Origin: Posidonia oceanica
Taxonomy: Eukaryota > Streptophyta > Magnoliopsida > Alismatales > Posidoniaceae
Assembly: GCA_037176725.1 (NCBI GenBank)
Contig: JAZBRS010000076.1
Coordinates: 121,787,001 to 121,851,000, forward strand
Direction of reading: 5' to 3'
DNA: 64,000 nucleotides
The notes beneath the pieces were generated by a model, which searched no databases, was not told the DNA's origin, and worked only from the letters and a program-made list of their open reading frames with translations. This document shows positions 24,001-33,212 of the stretch, in pieces. Made by a program: the position numbers and the translations under genes. Every line of letters begins with the position of its first letter. Within the stretch, counting starts at the first letter, position 1.

Positions 24001-26850
24001 CGTTTGTGTCTGGAGCGCGCTCCCGACCTCGGCAGAATCGGAGGTGACCGGCGGTCCTCGTCTGGTTGCAGCGGTGAACTCCAGCGGCCCGTGGTGGCTG
24101 GGGCTTCTTCAGGACGTTCTTCCGGAGCTCCTCAGATGATCGGATGGCGCTTCTGCAGCTCGAGCGGAAGATTGGGTTTTTTGGGTTGACAGAATGCAGC
24201 CGGAGGTGGGGGGCCTTGTCCGCTGCTCGTCCGGCGAAGCGGAGCCTTCGGGGAGATTGCTGGGAGTTCGGCGAAGCTGCGTGGATGATTGGAGGGGTTT
24301 TCTGGTGAGTGTGGAGTGAGATTGGGAGTCGGGCTGATTTTGGGTCTGAGGTGAGGTAAGGTGTTTGTTGTGCCGCTCTGGGTCTGTGGTGGATGGTTAG
24401 GCTTGATGTCGGAGGCTCTGAAAAGGTGGAGGTTCGGTGAATGCTTGGGTGGATTTTGGGAGGCAGTAGTGGACTGGAGTGATGGGAATTGTGAGAGGAT
24501 CAGGTTGGGTTTACAGTTGGGATCAGGTGGTGTTTCAGAGCAGTTTTAGGTGGTGGAACGGCTGGTAAATGTTGAAGGAAGGTGGCTGGGTGTTGGGTGA
24601 GATTGGGGAAGTAACAGGGAGGAGTGTGGAGGCCGGGAACAGGTTCGGTTTACTGGAGAAGTGAGAGGGAGGTTCGCTGCGGATTTCTGAATGGGAATGG
24701 GTGGCGATTGCTGAAGGGAGGCTGGGGAATTGGGGTCTCTCTCTGGGATGCCAAGATGAACGCTCAGACCACTCTCTCTGGCCACTCTCTCTTCTGGAAA
24801 TGGAGGAGGCAGAGAAGAAGAGGGAGGAGTTGCAGGTGGAAGAGAAGAAGCGGAACGCTCTCTGGAATTACTCTCTGAGTCTGCTCTGGAGTTGAAGGTT
24901 ACTCCCTCTGGGTGAGGATTGTTGCCACTGATGGAAACGGAGGAGGAGCGGCTTATATCCGGTGGAGGCCGGCTGCTGGCGCGCTGAAGATTTGAATTCA
25001 GCGGCGATTACTGCAGTGGAGAGGATGGTTGGCGACCGGCTCCGGAAAAGCTGCTGAGACAAAGGAGAGGCGGCGAGCTACTGTAGGTGACATGACGGAA
25101 GGCTTTGAATTTTGAAAGAGGAGGGAAGGCTGTAGCTGAAGGTTCGCGGGAGAAAAATGTTGGAAGGAAAACACAGAGGAGGTTGAGGAAGAAGAAGGAG
25201 AGGCGTGGGCTGGACTGTGCTGTGGGCCGAAGGAAAAAGAAAAAGAAATGAAGAAGAAAGGAAGAGACGGGCTGAATTGGGCCCAGCAAGGAAAAAGAAG
25301 AAAAGAAAAATGAGAAGAAAGAAAGAGAGGGAAAAGAAAGGAAATAAAATTAGGAAAAATAGACTAAAAATAAATAAAAATACTAGAAAGGTTGTGATGT
25401 AGATTAGGATTTTAATTAAATTTTTTAATGGCCATTTTGGGTTGATTAATGTGTTTTGGGCTTGATTAGGGTTTTAGGGTTTTGGTTTTGCTTTTAATTG
25501 GTTTTCACTTGATTAAATGTTTGTTAAACCTTGTTTTAAATTGTTTTAAAAATTGTGTTTCCCTTGTTGGACACTTAGGATATTGATTAGGATTTTTTTA
25601 GAATTTATTTTTGTATTAACCAGGATTGGTTTTAGGTTTTTAAGTCTTAGTCTTCTTAGGGTTTTTTCTTTCTTAAGTCTTTTAAATTATGCTTTGATTT
25701 TTACTTGTTGATTTTTCTTGAAGTTTTTAGTTAGATTTTTCTGGTTTGATAGGGTGTTTTTAAATCTTTTAAGTGTGTTTTTCTTTTCCTTTTAATTAAG
25801 TTTTTTATGTTGTTCTTCTTATGTTTATTAGGTTAAGTCTTTTGCTTCTTTAATTACTTGTTTTAGTGTTTGATTTTTAATTCTTCTTTTTAGGGTTTGT
25901 TTTTTAATTCTTCTGATGGGATTTTTACTCTTGGTGGGTTCTGATTTCATTTTAGTTTTTTTTCTTGATTTTTCAGTGTTTTCTTTTGATTTGTTTTGCA
26001 TTTTTTAGCTCACATGCTTGGTTTTCCTTCTAGCTTGATTTAGTTAAGTTTAGGTTTTTAATTGCTTGTTTAATGTTTTTTAATTGTTTTTCTTAGGGTT
26101 CTGATTTGTTTCTTTTATGTTTTGGGGTTTTACAGATTTTTAGGGGTTTTTATGGATTTTTGCAAGAGAGGGAAAAGGAAAAGAGAAGGAGGAAAGAAAT
26201 GGAAAAAAGAGGGAGATAAAAGGAAAAGAGATAGGTTGAAGGAAAATGATTGCTAAAATTCAGAAAAAATGCTAAAAATAAAGTAAAAATAGGGATAAGA
26301 TAGAGGAAGGACAGAAGCACAGAGGGGGCCCACAACCAGACCAGAGAAAGGGTAAGATGGGGATGAAAAGAGAGATGATAATCAGGAGAGAGAGAGAGGA
26401 GAGAGAAAATGATAATCCCGGAGAGAGAAAAGGATAATTTGGGTGAATGGAGGTCTTAAAGGTCTTGGAACGGGATGAAAACTGGTGAGTGGGTAGCCTA
26501 GGGTTTCTAGTGTTGGTTCTAGAGTTTTGGTTTGATTCTAAGAAGGTTTTGGAAGGGTTTTAAGGTGTAGAAAAAATGGAGTTTTGCCTAGGTTTCCTAG
26601 GGTTTTTGGGAATGGTCTAAGTTTGAGAGTTTCTAAGTTCTTGGGTAGGTTTGCTAAGTGGGTGTTGGTGGGTTTTCCTATGGATTTTGGTCAGGTTTTG
26701 AGCTTGGGAAGAGGGGTAAAGGCTTAGGTCAAGTTTGCTGGTTTTGAAGGGTAGAGAGGAAGGTTAGGGTTTGGTTTGGTTTGGGTTTGAGTCCAGCAAT
26801 CACTAGGAGGGCTCCAAGTGGTCCAAGCCTGCCAAGATGGGGTGTCAACA
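21074..26850 (-). repeat. 3' LTR of element 2 (5777 bp, complete)
   Basis: The LTR runs from TGTTGCGATC at 21074 to GGTGTCAACA ending 26850. It has the same segment order as LTR 1: a 30-bp repeat block (about 21710-21960), a GC-rich part, a TATA-like site (24952-24958), and a T-rich (25405-26150) then purine-rich block on the plus strand. Positions about 25070-26850 match the truncated 5' LTR at 41451-43223 closely. Several small differences (for example near 26336, 26368 and 26500-26530) are private to this copy. Confidence 0.93.
24952..24958 (-). promoter_or_regulatory. TATA-like site in the 3' LTR of element 2
   Basis: The minus strand reads ATATAAG, about 1.89 kb into the LTR. The position is shared with the solo LTR and, in weaker form, with LTR 1. 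It is a candidate core promoter. The corresponding site of this element's own 5' LTR was deleted, since the deletion breakpoint lies about 110 bp upstream of it. Confidence 0.45.
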
Positions 26851-26863
26851 GATGCCCCTCCCT
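26851..26863 (-). promoter_or_regulatory. Polypurine tract of element 2
   Basis: On the minus strand AGGGAGGGGCATC ends exactly at the start of the 3' LTR (TGTTGACA). A purine run abutting the 3' LTR is the plus-strand DNA synthesis primer of LTR retrotransposons. It independently supports the orientation and the LTR boundary at 26850/26851. Confidence 0.8.
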
Positions 26864-27419
26864 GAGCATGGTCAAGCGGAGCGAGGCCGCTGCTCAAGGT
26901 TGACAAGACACCCCATCTGACCGGCGGGAGCAGCGATTTGCTATGGGCGTGAGCTACTTATTCGGCGGATGCACCGAAGATCATAGCCCGTTGCCGCAAT
27001 GCAAAATGCAGGGTGTAGATGGATGAATGCTAAGTGTGTAATGCGTGCTAATGCAAATGCGATGCAAGAGTTAGTACGAAAGTTAGCCAATTAGAAGAAA
27101 ATGCTGATGCTGTGCAAGTGAGGTCAATGATACTAAAGTAGCATGCAATGCTAGCTGAGAAGATGCAGAGATGATGCAAGAGAAAATAATAAATGGACGC
27201 GATGTGGCGCAAGGATCTGGCAGAAAAGCCAGACTTGCGCGACAAAGCAAGGGAAAACACAGGGTGTAGCTCGTCCCCGCCCGGGGAGCAAGCTAGCAGA
27301 AGAGAAAAGAGGGATGCAAGGGGAGAGAGGCCAACTCTCCTATCGCAAAAAAGGAGGTGCATGACTTTGCCTTCCTGGGGCAAGATCACGCCGAAAAGGG
27401 TGATAAGGTGACGGGCTTA
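26864..27419 (-). other. 3' untranslated region of element 2, non-repetitive part
   Basis: This stretch between the polypurine tract and the first tandem array has no supportable ORF. Near 26905-26925 it holds GACAAGACACCCCATCTG, which resembles the LTR terminus and may be a remnant or chance match. Nothing else is recognisable. Confidence 0.5.
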
Positions 27420-28248
27420 TCGTCCGGATAGTTTACGGTCCTATCAACCGGGAGTGATAGTTTAGGTTATCAGCCTAGAGCGATAGTTTAGGTTATCAGC
27501 CTAGAGTGATAGTTTAGGTTATCAGCCTGGAGCAGTTGTGAGTGATAGTTACTGGATATCAGCCATATAACATGGTTGTGTGGGATAGTTTACAGTCCTA
27601 TCAACTGACGGATAGTTTACAGACCTATCAACTGGCGGATAGTTTACAGACCTATCAACTGGCGGATCGTTTACAGACCTATCAACTGGAAGCCACAAAC
27701 CATGAGTGATAGTTACTGAGTATCAGCCGTATAACGCAAATGCCGATAGTTTACAGTCCTATCAACTGGAGCGATAGTTTACAGACCTATCAACTGGCGG
27801 ATAGTTTACAGTCCTATCAACTGGCAGATAGTTTACAGTCCTATCAACTGGAAACGGCATTGCGAGGGACAGTTACTGGGTGTCAGCCGTATAACATGAT
27901 TGCGCGTGATAGTTTAGGACATCAGCCTAACGATAGTTTACAGTCCTATCAACTGGAACGATAGTTTACAGTCCTATCAACTGGCGGATAGTTTACAGGC
28001 CTATCAACTGGAACGCACAATGATGAGGGATAGTTACTGGATATCAGCCGTATAATGCAATTGCTGGTGATAGTTTAGGATATCAGCCTAACGATAGTTT
28101 ACAGTCCTATCAACTGGTGGATAGTTTACAGACCTATCAACTGGCGGATAGTTTACAGACCTATCAACTAGAAACCGCAATTGCAAGGGACAGTTACTGG
28201 ATGTCAGCCGTATAACACAACTGTGGGCCAACCATGGATCGGCCCAGA
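27420..28248. repeat. 27-bp tandem repeats downstream of pol, element 2
   Basis: The unit GATAGTTTACAGNCCTATCA followed by ACTGGCG repeats with a spacing of 27 bp (for example starts at 27611 and 27638). It is mixed with related variants (GATAGTTTAGGTTATCAGCCT and GATAGTTACTGGATATCAGCCGTATAAC). Each unit holds a small inverted repeat, GATAG and CTATC around 9 nt. The sequence contains no stable protein frame. Confidence 0.88.
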
Positions 28249-28404
28249 TGATAGTTTAGGTTATCAGCCTGAGAGTGCTTGATTGTTGATAGTTTAGGAT
28301 ATCAGCCTGAGAGTGCTTGATTGTTGATAGTTTAGGATATCAGCCTGAGAGTGCTTGATTGTTGATAGTTTAGGATATCAGCCTGAGAGTGCTTGATTGT
28401 TGAT
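28249..28404. repeat. 38-bp tandem repeat, about four copies
   Basis: The unit begins GATAGTTTAGGATATCAGCC and ends TGAGAGTGCTTGATTGTT; starts fall near 28249, 28287, 28325 and 28363. Copies are almost identical, so amplification is recent. It contains the inverted repeat TGATA and TATCA around 8 nt and is clearly related to variants in the 27-bp block next to it. Confidence 0.88.
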
Positions 28405-29215
28405 AAGAGGGGACGAGATCATGATGAGAGCTATTGCTAAAGAGGGGATGAGATCATGACGAGATAAAGAGGGGATGAGATCATGATGAGAGTTACTGCT
28501 AAAGAGGGGGGTGAGATCATGATGAGAATTACTGCTAAAGAGGGGATGAAATCATGATGAGAGCTATTGCTAAAGAGGGGATGAGGTCATGATGAGATAA
28601 AGAGGGGATGAGATCATGATGAGAGTTACTGCTAAAGAGGGGGGTGAGATCATGATGAGAATTACTGCTAAAGAGGGGATGAGATCATGATGAGAGCTAT
28701 TGCTAAAGAGGGGATGAGGTCATGATGAGATAAAGAGGGGGATAAGGTAATGATGAGAATGATTGATTGATAAGATATCGGACTTATCGGCCGGCAAAGA
28801 GGGGATGAGGTAATGATGAGAATGATTGGTTGATAAGATATCGGACTTATCGGCTGGCAAAGAGGGGATGAGGTAATGATGAGATAAAGAGGGGGATGAG
28901 GTAATGATGAGATAAAGAGGGGATGAGGTAATGATGAGAATGATTGGTTGATAAGATATCGGACTTATCGGCCGGCAAAGAGGGGATGTGGTAATGATGA
29001 GATAAAGAGGGGGATGAGGTAATGATGAGAATGATTGATTGATAAGATATCGGACTTATCGGCCGGCAAAGAGGGGATGAGGTAATGATGAGAATGATTG
29101 GTTGATAAGATATCGGACTTAACGGCCGGCAAAGAGGGGATGAGGTAATGATGAGATAAAGAGGGGATGAGGTAATGATGAGATAAAGAGGGGGATGAGG
29201 TAATGATGAGAAGAA
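28405..29215. repeat. Compound tandem repeat block (about 26, 35 and 62 bp units)
   Basis: The block is built from AAAGAGGGGATGAGGTAATG-type units with either a short tail (about 26 bp), a tail ending GAGAGCTATTGCT or GAGTTACTGCT (about 35 bp), or a longer tail containing TTGATAAGATATCGGACTTATC then GGCCGGC (about 62 bp). The long tail carries GATAAG and CTTATC arms around 8 nt. The short-tail units contain the perfect palindrome ATCATGAT in the left half of the block. The order of unit types is itself repeated, so the block grew by unequal exchange. Confidence 0.85.
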
Positions 29216-29370
29216 ATCATCCTATGATACCAGGAATATCATATGGGAAAGAGGGGAAGAATGATACCAAGGGGCGATCAAAAGATGCCCCTAGTGTCGG
29301 GATGACACCAGGGGCTGGCCAACACATCCTTGGCATCGAAAGCAGGGGGTGATGACAAGATTGTCGTGCT
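29216..29370 (-). other. Spacer between two tandem blocks
   Basis: This short unique-looking stretch holds the words ATGATACCA and GATGACACCAGGGG but no gene or longer repeat. Confidence 0.5.
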
Positions 29371-30240
29371 TGTCAGACGAGTAGTTTAGGGTACCAGCCC
29401 ACTGGGGACTCAGCTGGGGATGATCAGCTGAGGAGGATGACAGGTTGACGGACCTTTCGCTGAGTAGTTTGGGGTGCCAGCCCGCAGGGGACTCAGCTGG
29501 GGATGATCAGCTGAGGAGGATGACAGGTTGACGGACCTTTCGCTGAGCAGTTTGGGGTGCCAGCCCGCTGGGGACTCAGCTGGGGATGATCAGCTGAGGA
29601 GGATGACAGGTTGACGGACCTTTCGCCGAGCAGTTTGGGGTGCCAGCCCGCTGGGGACTCAGCTGGGGATGATCAGCTGAGGAGGATGACAGGTTGACGG
29701 ACCTTTCGCCGAGCAGTTTGGGGTGCCAGCCCATAGGGGACTCAGCTGGTGATGATCAGCTGAGGAGGATGACAGGTTGACGGACCTTTCGCCGAGCAAT
29801 TTGGGGTGCCAGCCCGCTGAGGACTCAGCTGGGGATGATCAGCTAAGGAGGATGACAAGTTGACGGACCTTTCACCGAGCAGTTTGGGGTGCCAGCCCGC
29901 TGGGGACTCAGCTGGGGATGATCAGTTGAGGAGGATGACAGGTTGACGGACCTTTCGCCGAGCAGTTTGGGGTGCCAGCCCGCAGGGGACTCAGTTGGGG
30001 ATGATCAGCTGAGGAGGATGACAGGTTGACGGACCTTTCGCCGAGCAGTTTGGGGTGCCAGCCCGCTGGGGACTCAGCTGGGGATGATCAGCTGAGGAGG
30101 ATGATAGGTTAACGGACCTTTCGCCGAGCAGTTTGGGGTGCCAGCCCGCAGGGGACTCAGCTGGGGATGATCAGCTGAGGAGGATGATAGGTTGACGGAC
30201 CTTTCGCCGAGTAGTTTGGGGTGCCAGCCCGCTAGGGATG
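29371..30240. repeat. 83-bp tandem repeat, about ten copies
   Basis: The unit start CTCAGCTGGG recurs at 29409, 29492 and 29575 and onward with an exact 83-bp spacing to about 30240. Copies differ at few positions, mainly CGCTGGGG versus CGCAGGGG. Each has an 8-bp inverted repeat, CTCAGCTG and CAGCTGAG, around GGGATGAT. The block lies between the extra ORF and the other 3' tandem blocks. Confidence 0.93.
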
Positions 30241-30556
30241 ATGATCCAGCTGGGGGCGACCAGCTGGGGACGCCAGATGGCGTAGCTTGACGACGCGGGT
30301 CCGCAGAGGTTCTGGACTCCGGATTGGGTGCTGGGGACTTTGCTGCATTGTGATGGCTGCAAGTCTGGCCAGAGGGCCTGAGATGATGATGATAATGAAT
30401 ATGCAATGCATTGAACAGTCTTGTAGTGCAAGCAGATAGCAGAAACAGTTTTTTCATTGATAAAGCTTGATGAGTACAATGCCTGTGGCAGGCCAAAAGA
30501 TGTACAGCATGACTTGAAAGATGACCACATGATGATTGCACAATGGCCTAGTCAGT
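30241..30556 (-). other. Region between the 83-bp repeats and the extra ORF
   Basis: This stretch has no supportable gene. It directly follows the stop of the extra ORF in transcription order and probably acts as its 3' untranslated sequence. Reading frames here on the minus strand extend from the repeats and do not look like proteins. Confidence 0.5.
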
Positions 30557-31696
30557 TCAGGCCTTCTTCGACTGCCTGGAGTCTGGGAATAGGGGGCTGC
30601 CTAGCGGGACCTCAGAAATAGGCCAGAGCTCTCGGACTTCAGCTTCATATTCTGGGGTGCATCCTACACCTCTCACAGCTGCAATGTCCGTTGATTGGAC
30701 CCCATGCTGCATCAGACTAGCGAGCTTCTTAGTTGGGGCAGTTGTGCTGAGAGGGTACATCTGTAGAAGCTCGGGCGCTGTACTGTCAATGAAGGCACCT
30801 TGCTGGAAGCTGAACTGGCGCATGACCCTGACTGGATGGTACTCTACGCCTGCTGTGAAGCCTGGTAGAATGATCAGCCGCGCGTCGCGAGCACTGAAGA
30901 AGACAGTAAATGGCTCAGCTACAAAGGGGACAATACGCCAGGTTATAGCATTGTCAGTCAGTGCTGATAGCTTCTCATATTCTTCTTTGACGCTCTTGTC
31001 TGTCTTGGCACGGGCGCTGCTGCAGTAAGCTTCAAAGGCATGCACTTGAGGGTGCAAGAGGTTCATCTCTAAGTGCGCGGTCAGCCAGACTTGTATGAGT
31101 GCTCCGCAACCGTGGAAGTGGCGGCAGCGATGAGAGATGCGGTCCAGCCCGCGATAGGTCTCTGCCAGGACAACTGGTGCCAGGTCTATGTGCTGGGTCA
31201 CCACAGCTAATGCAATTTCTGCAACCTCAATGGCCACCGTTAGTCGGCCATGAGTAAAGATCAGCTCGTCTAGGAAGCGGATAACAAATCCTCGGAGCCA
31301 CAGCTCATCTCCGAGTTCTACGCGCTTGTTCATGATATCTTCGAAGTGCGCAAGGCGAAGCATAGGTTCAGGCCCACTGGTGCAGATTAGTTTCTGTTGG
31401 CAGGTTCGAGTGGGGAGCCTAGTTAGCTGGCTCAGGACCTTGAGATATCCATCTCGCCTCATGAAAACAGGCGGCCCCAGGATCTTGGAAAAGCCGCAGA
31501 TCTGACGCACCTCTTCCAGTGTAGGTGTTAGCTCAGTTTTGCCAAAGCGAAAGACATGGTGCGCCGGTTTCCAAAATCTTGCGGCGGCACACAGAAGGTG
31601 ACGGCTGACTTCCACGTCAGCGGCCTTCAGCAGTTTAGTTGGGATCCCCCAGAGGCGCAGCTTCTCGCAGTCTTCTTGCGTGAGAGTGTGTGGGAG
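30557..31696 (-). CDS. Extra ORF downstream of pol: DUF7745/plant-mobile-domain-like protein
   Basis: The frame is open from after TGA 31697-31699 to 30557, about 380 codons, and ends ...SRQSKKA. It contains RFWKPAHHVFRFGKTELTPT followed by LEEVRQICGF, the pattern I associate with DUF7745 proteins of plants, relatives of the plant mobile domain found with transposons. Later parts include a long helical region and a His/Cys-containing segment (CRHFHGCG). No function is proven for the family. There is no in-frame ATG near the start; an ATG at 31716-31718 lies one base out of frame, so the 5' end is either frameshifted, spliced, or missing. Having the same orientation as pol and lying inside the element, it is more likely element cargo than a host gene. 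The open frame argues against long decay. Confidence 0.7.
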   Translation of the reverse strand, partial: LPHTLTQEDCEKLRLWGIPTKLLKAADVEVSRHLLCAAARFWKPAHHVFRFGKTELTPTLEEVRQICGFSKILGPPVFMRRDGYLKVLSQLTRLPTRTCQQKLICTSGPEPMLRLAHFEDIMNKRVELGDELWLRGFVIRFLDELIFTHGRLTVAIEVAEIALAVVTQHIDLAPVVLAETYRGLDRISHRCRHFHGCGALIQVWLTAHLEMNLLHPQVHAFEAYCSSARAKTDKSVKEEYEKLSALTDNAITWRIVPFVAEPFTVFFSARDARLIILPGFTAGVEYHPVRVMRQFSFQQGAFIDSTAPELLQMYPLSTTAPTKKLASLMQHGVQSTDIAAVRGVGCTPEYEAEVRELWPISEVPLGSPLFPDSRQSKKA

Positions 31697-31699
31697 TCA

Positions 31700-33212
31700 G
31701 CAGAGTAGGGAAGCCCATTGCGTTGATCGTAGAGAGACAGGCTGATAATTGCAGAGCTTGTAGGTACCTGCTATCAATAAACAGTCAGATCTCGTAGGTA
31801 TGTAGTCATTGACAACAAGCAGAAGCTGAGACTGAAAATGTAGTTCCATATGCATCATAGCAGTCAATAACAGAACATAGCAATTAAGCACAGATAAACA
31901 AGGGGATTATGCAGCAGTCTTGCTGACACGGGGGCGAGGGCCGGCAGGAGATCTGGACCAGCGTAGCTCGAGTGGCGTCGATATGCTCTGCTGGGGAGGA
32001 GTACTGTCTCAGGGCTGAAGCGCGTTGCAGAGCGGGAGAGATTGATAGGAAAAGGAATGATAGAAGAAGAGGCATGTATGCATGATGCAGGTGATATGCT
32101 TATGAAGATGAGTAGTATGTTTGGATGAATGAGCGTGCTTGGATAGATGAGTATGCTTGGATAGATGAGTATGCTTGGATGCCCTCAGCATACGGAGTGC
32201 TTTGGTGCCCGCTGCAAAGGAAGGGAGTGGTCCCTGACTCACTGGGCCCTACCTAGACTCTTGGCTTGCTGGTGGCGCTCCGGAACAGGTGTTGGCATTG
32301 TACAGGTGGTGGTGTGGTGAGGACAGGCTATTTGGCCAAACTCTCAGGACCTACACCTATTCTTTCAGCTCTCTTTTTTTTGATTGATTTCTCCCTCATA
32401 GGTATGCAGTCTTTCTCTGCCCCTAGCCAGGAGAAGGGTGAGTGTTCGCTCTTGAAGGGATGTGGTAGATTCTTTTAAGCTCGACATGCTGGGGGTCTCT
32501 AGTGAAGCATGAGGGATAATGGTGCCTGTGTTTTTCGGGCTGCATTTTTTTCTTCTTCTCTTTTTTTTGTTGTTTCTTTTTTTTTTTGCTTGCTTTTTTT
32601 TTTCTTTTTTTTTTTGGGTTTTTGTTCTATCTCTTTTCTCTTTTTTTTTTTGCTCGTTGTTTTGCTTTTCTCTTTTTTTCAGGCTTTTGCTATCCCCATT
32701 TTGGTGGCAAAAGGAGGGTGTTTGAAATGTAATGGATTTGGGTTTTGGGTCTATTGTGTGATGGGTAGAAGGAGCAGGGTTAGACTGCACACCCCTATCT
32801 CTAGGGCCGGCTTCTGTCTTCGTCTTCTGTTCCTTGGATGTGCCCAAACCTAGGTGCTTACTCTCGCATTTTCCAGACTCACATCCTAACATTTTTTTCT
32901 CCCTCAGAGGTGTATGTCCTTGCGAGATTAGGCGGTTCGCCTATCCTCGTTGGTGGTGGCTCCCTCACTAGCTAAGACATCTGAGTAGTGCCAGGTGAGG
33001 TAGGGTGACTCTTTCCAGAGTAGGCAAGCACTTCCGGTTTTCCTCACTGGGCAAAGATACAATGCTTGAGAGGATGACGATGATGATTTTGGAGAGAGAG
33101 AATGCAAGAGTTGAAAGGATGACGATGATGATTTGAAAAGATGTGGCAAAAAAGGAGGTGAGAATGCAAGTGCAAGTGGGAGAAGGGCATCTGCAACAGG
33201 GGCCACTTTCGG
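31700..33212 (-). other. Spacer between pol and the extra ORF in element 2
   Basis: About 1.5 kb without a supportable gene. It has short local repeats (GAGTATGCTTGGATAGAT near 32120-32175, and GGATGACGATGATGATTT near 33070 and 33117) and a plus-strand T-rich tract at 32540-32690. Frames through the T-rich tract are Phe/Leu or Lys/Glu runs and are not credible. It may contain transcription or splicing signals for the extra ORF, but none could be identified. Confidence 0.55.

Noticed and set aside
30557..31696. The DUF7745-like ORF as an independent host gene
   Set aside because: It lies between pol and the polypurine tract of a bounded element and in the same orientation. It has no own promoter or intact start that I can see.
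32365..32892. Lys/Gln-rich frame (minus) and Phe-rich frame (plus) around 32500-32700
   Set aside because: Both are artefacts of a plus-strand T-rich tract.
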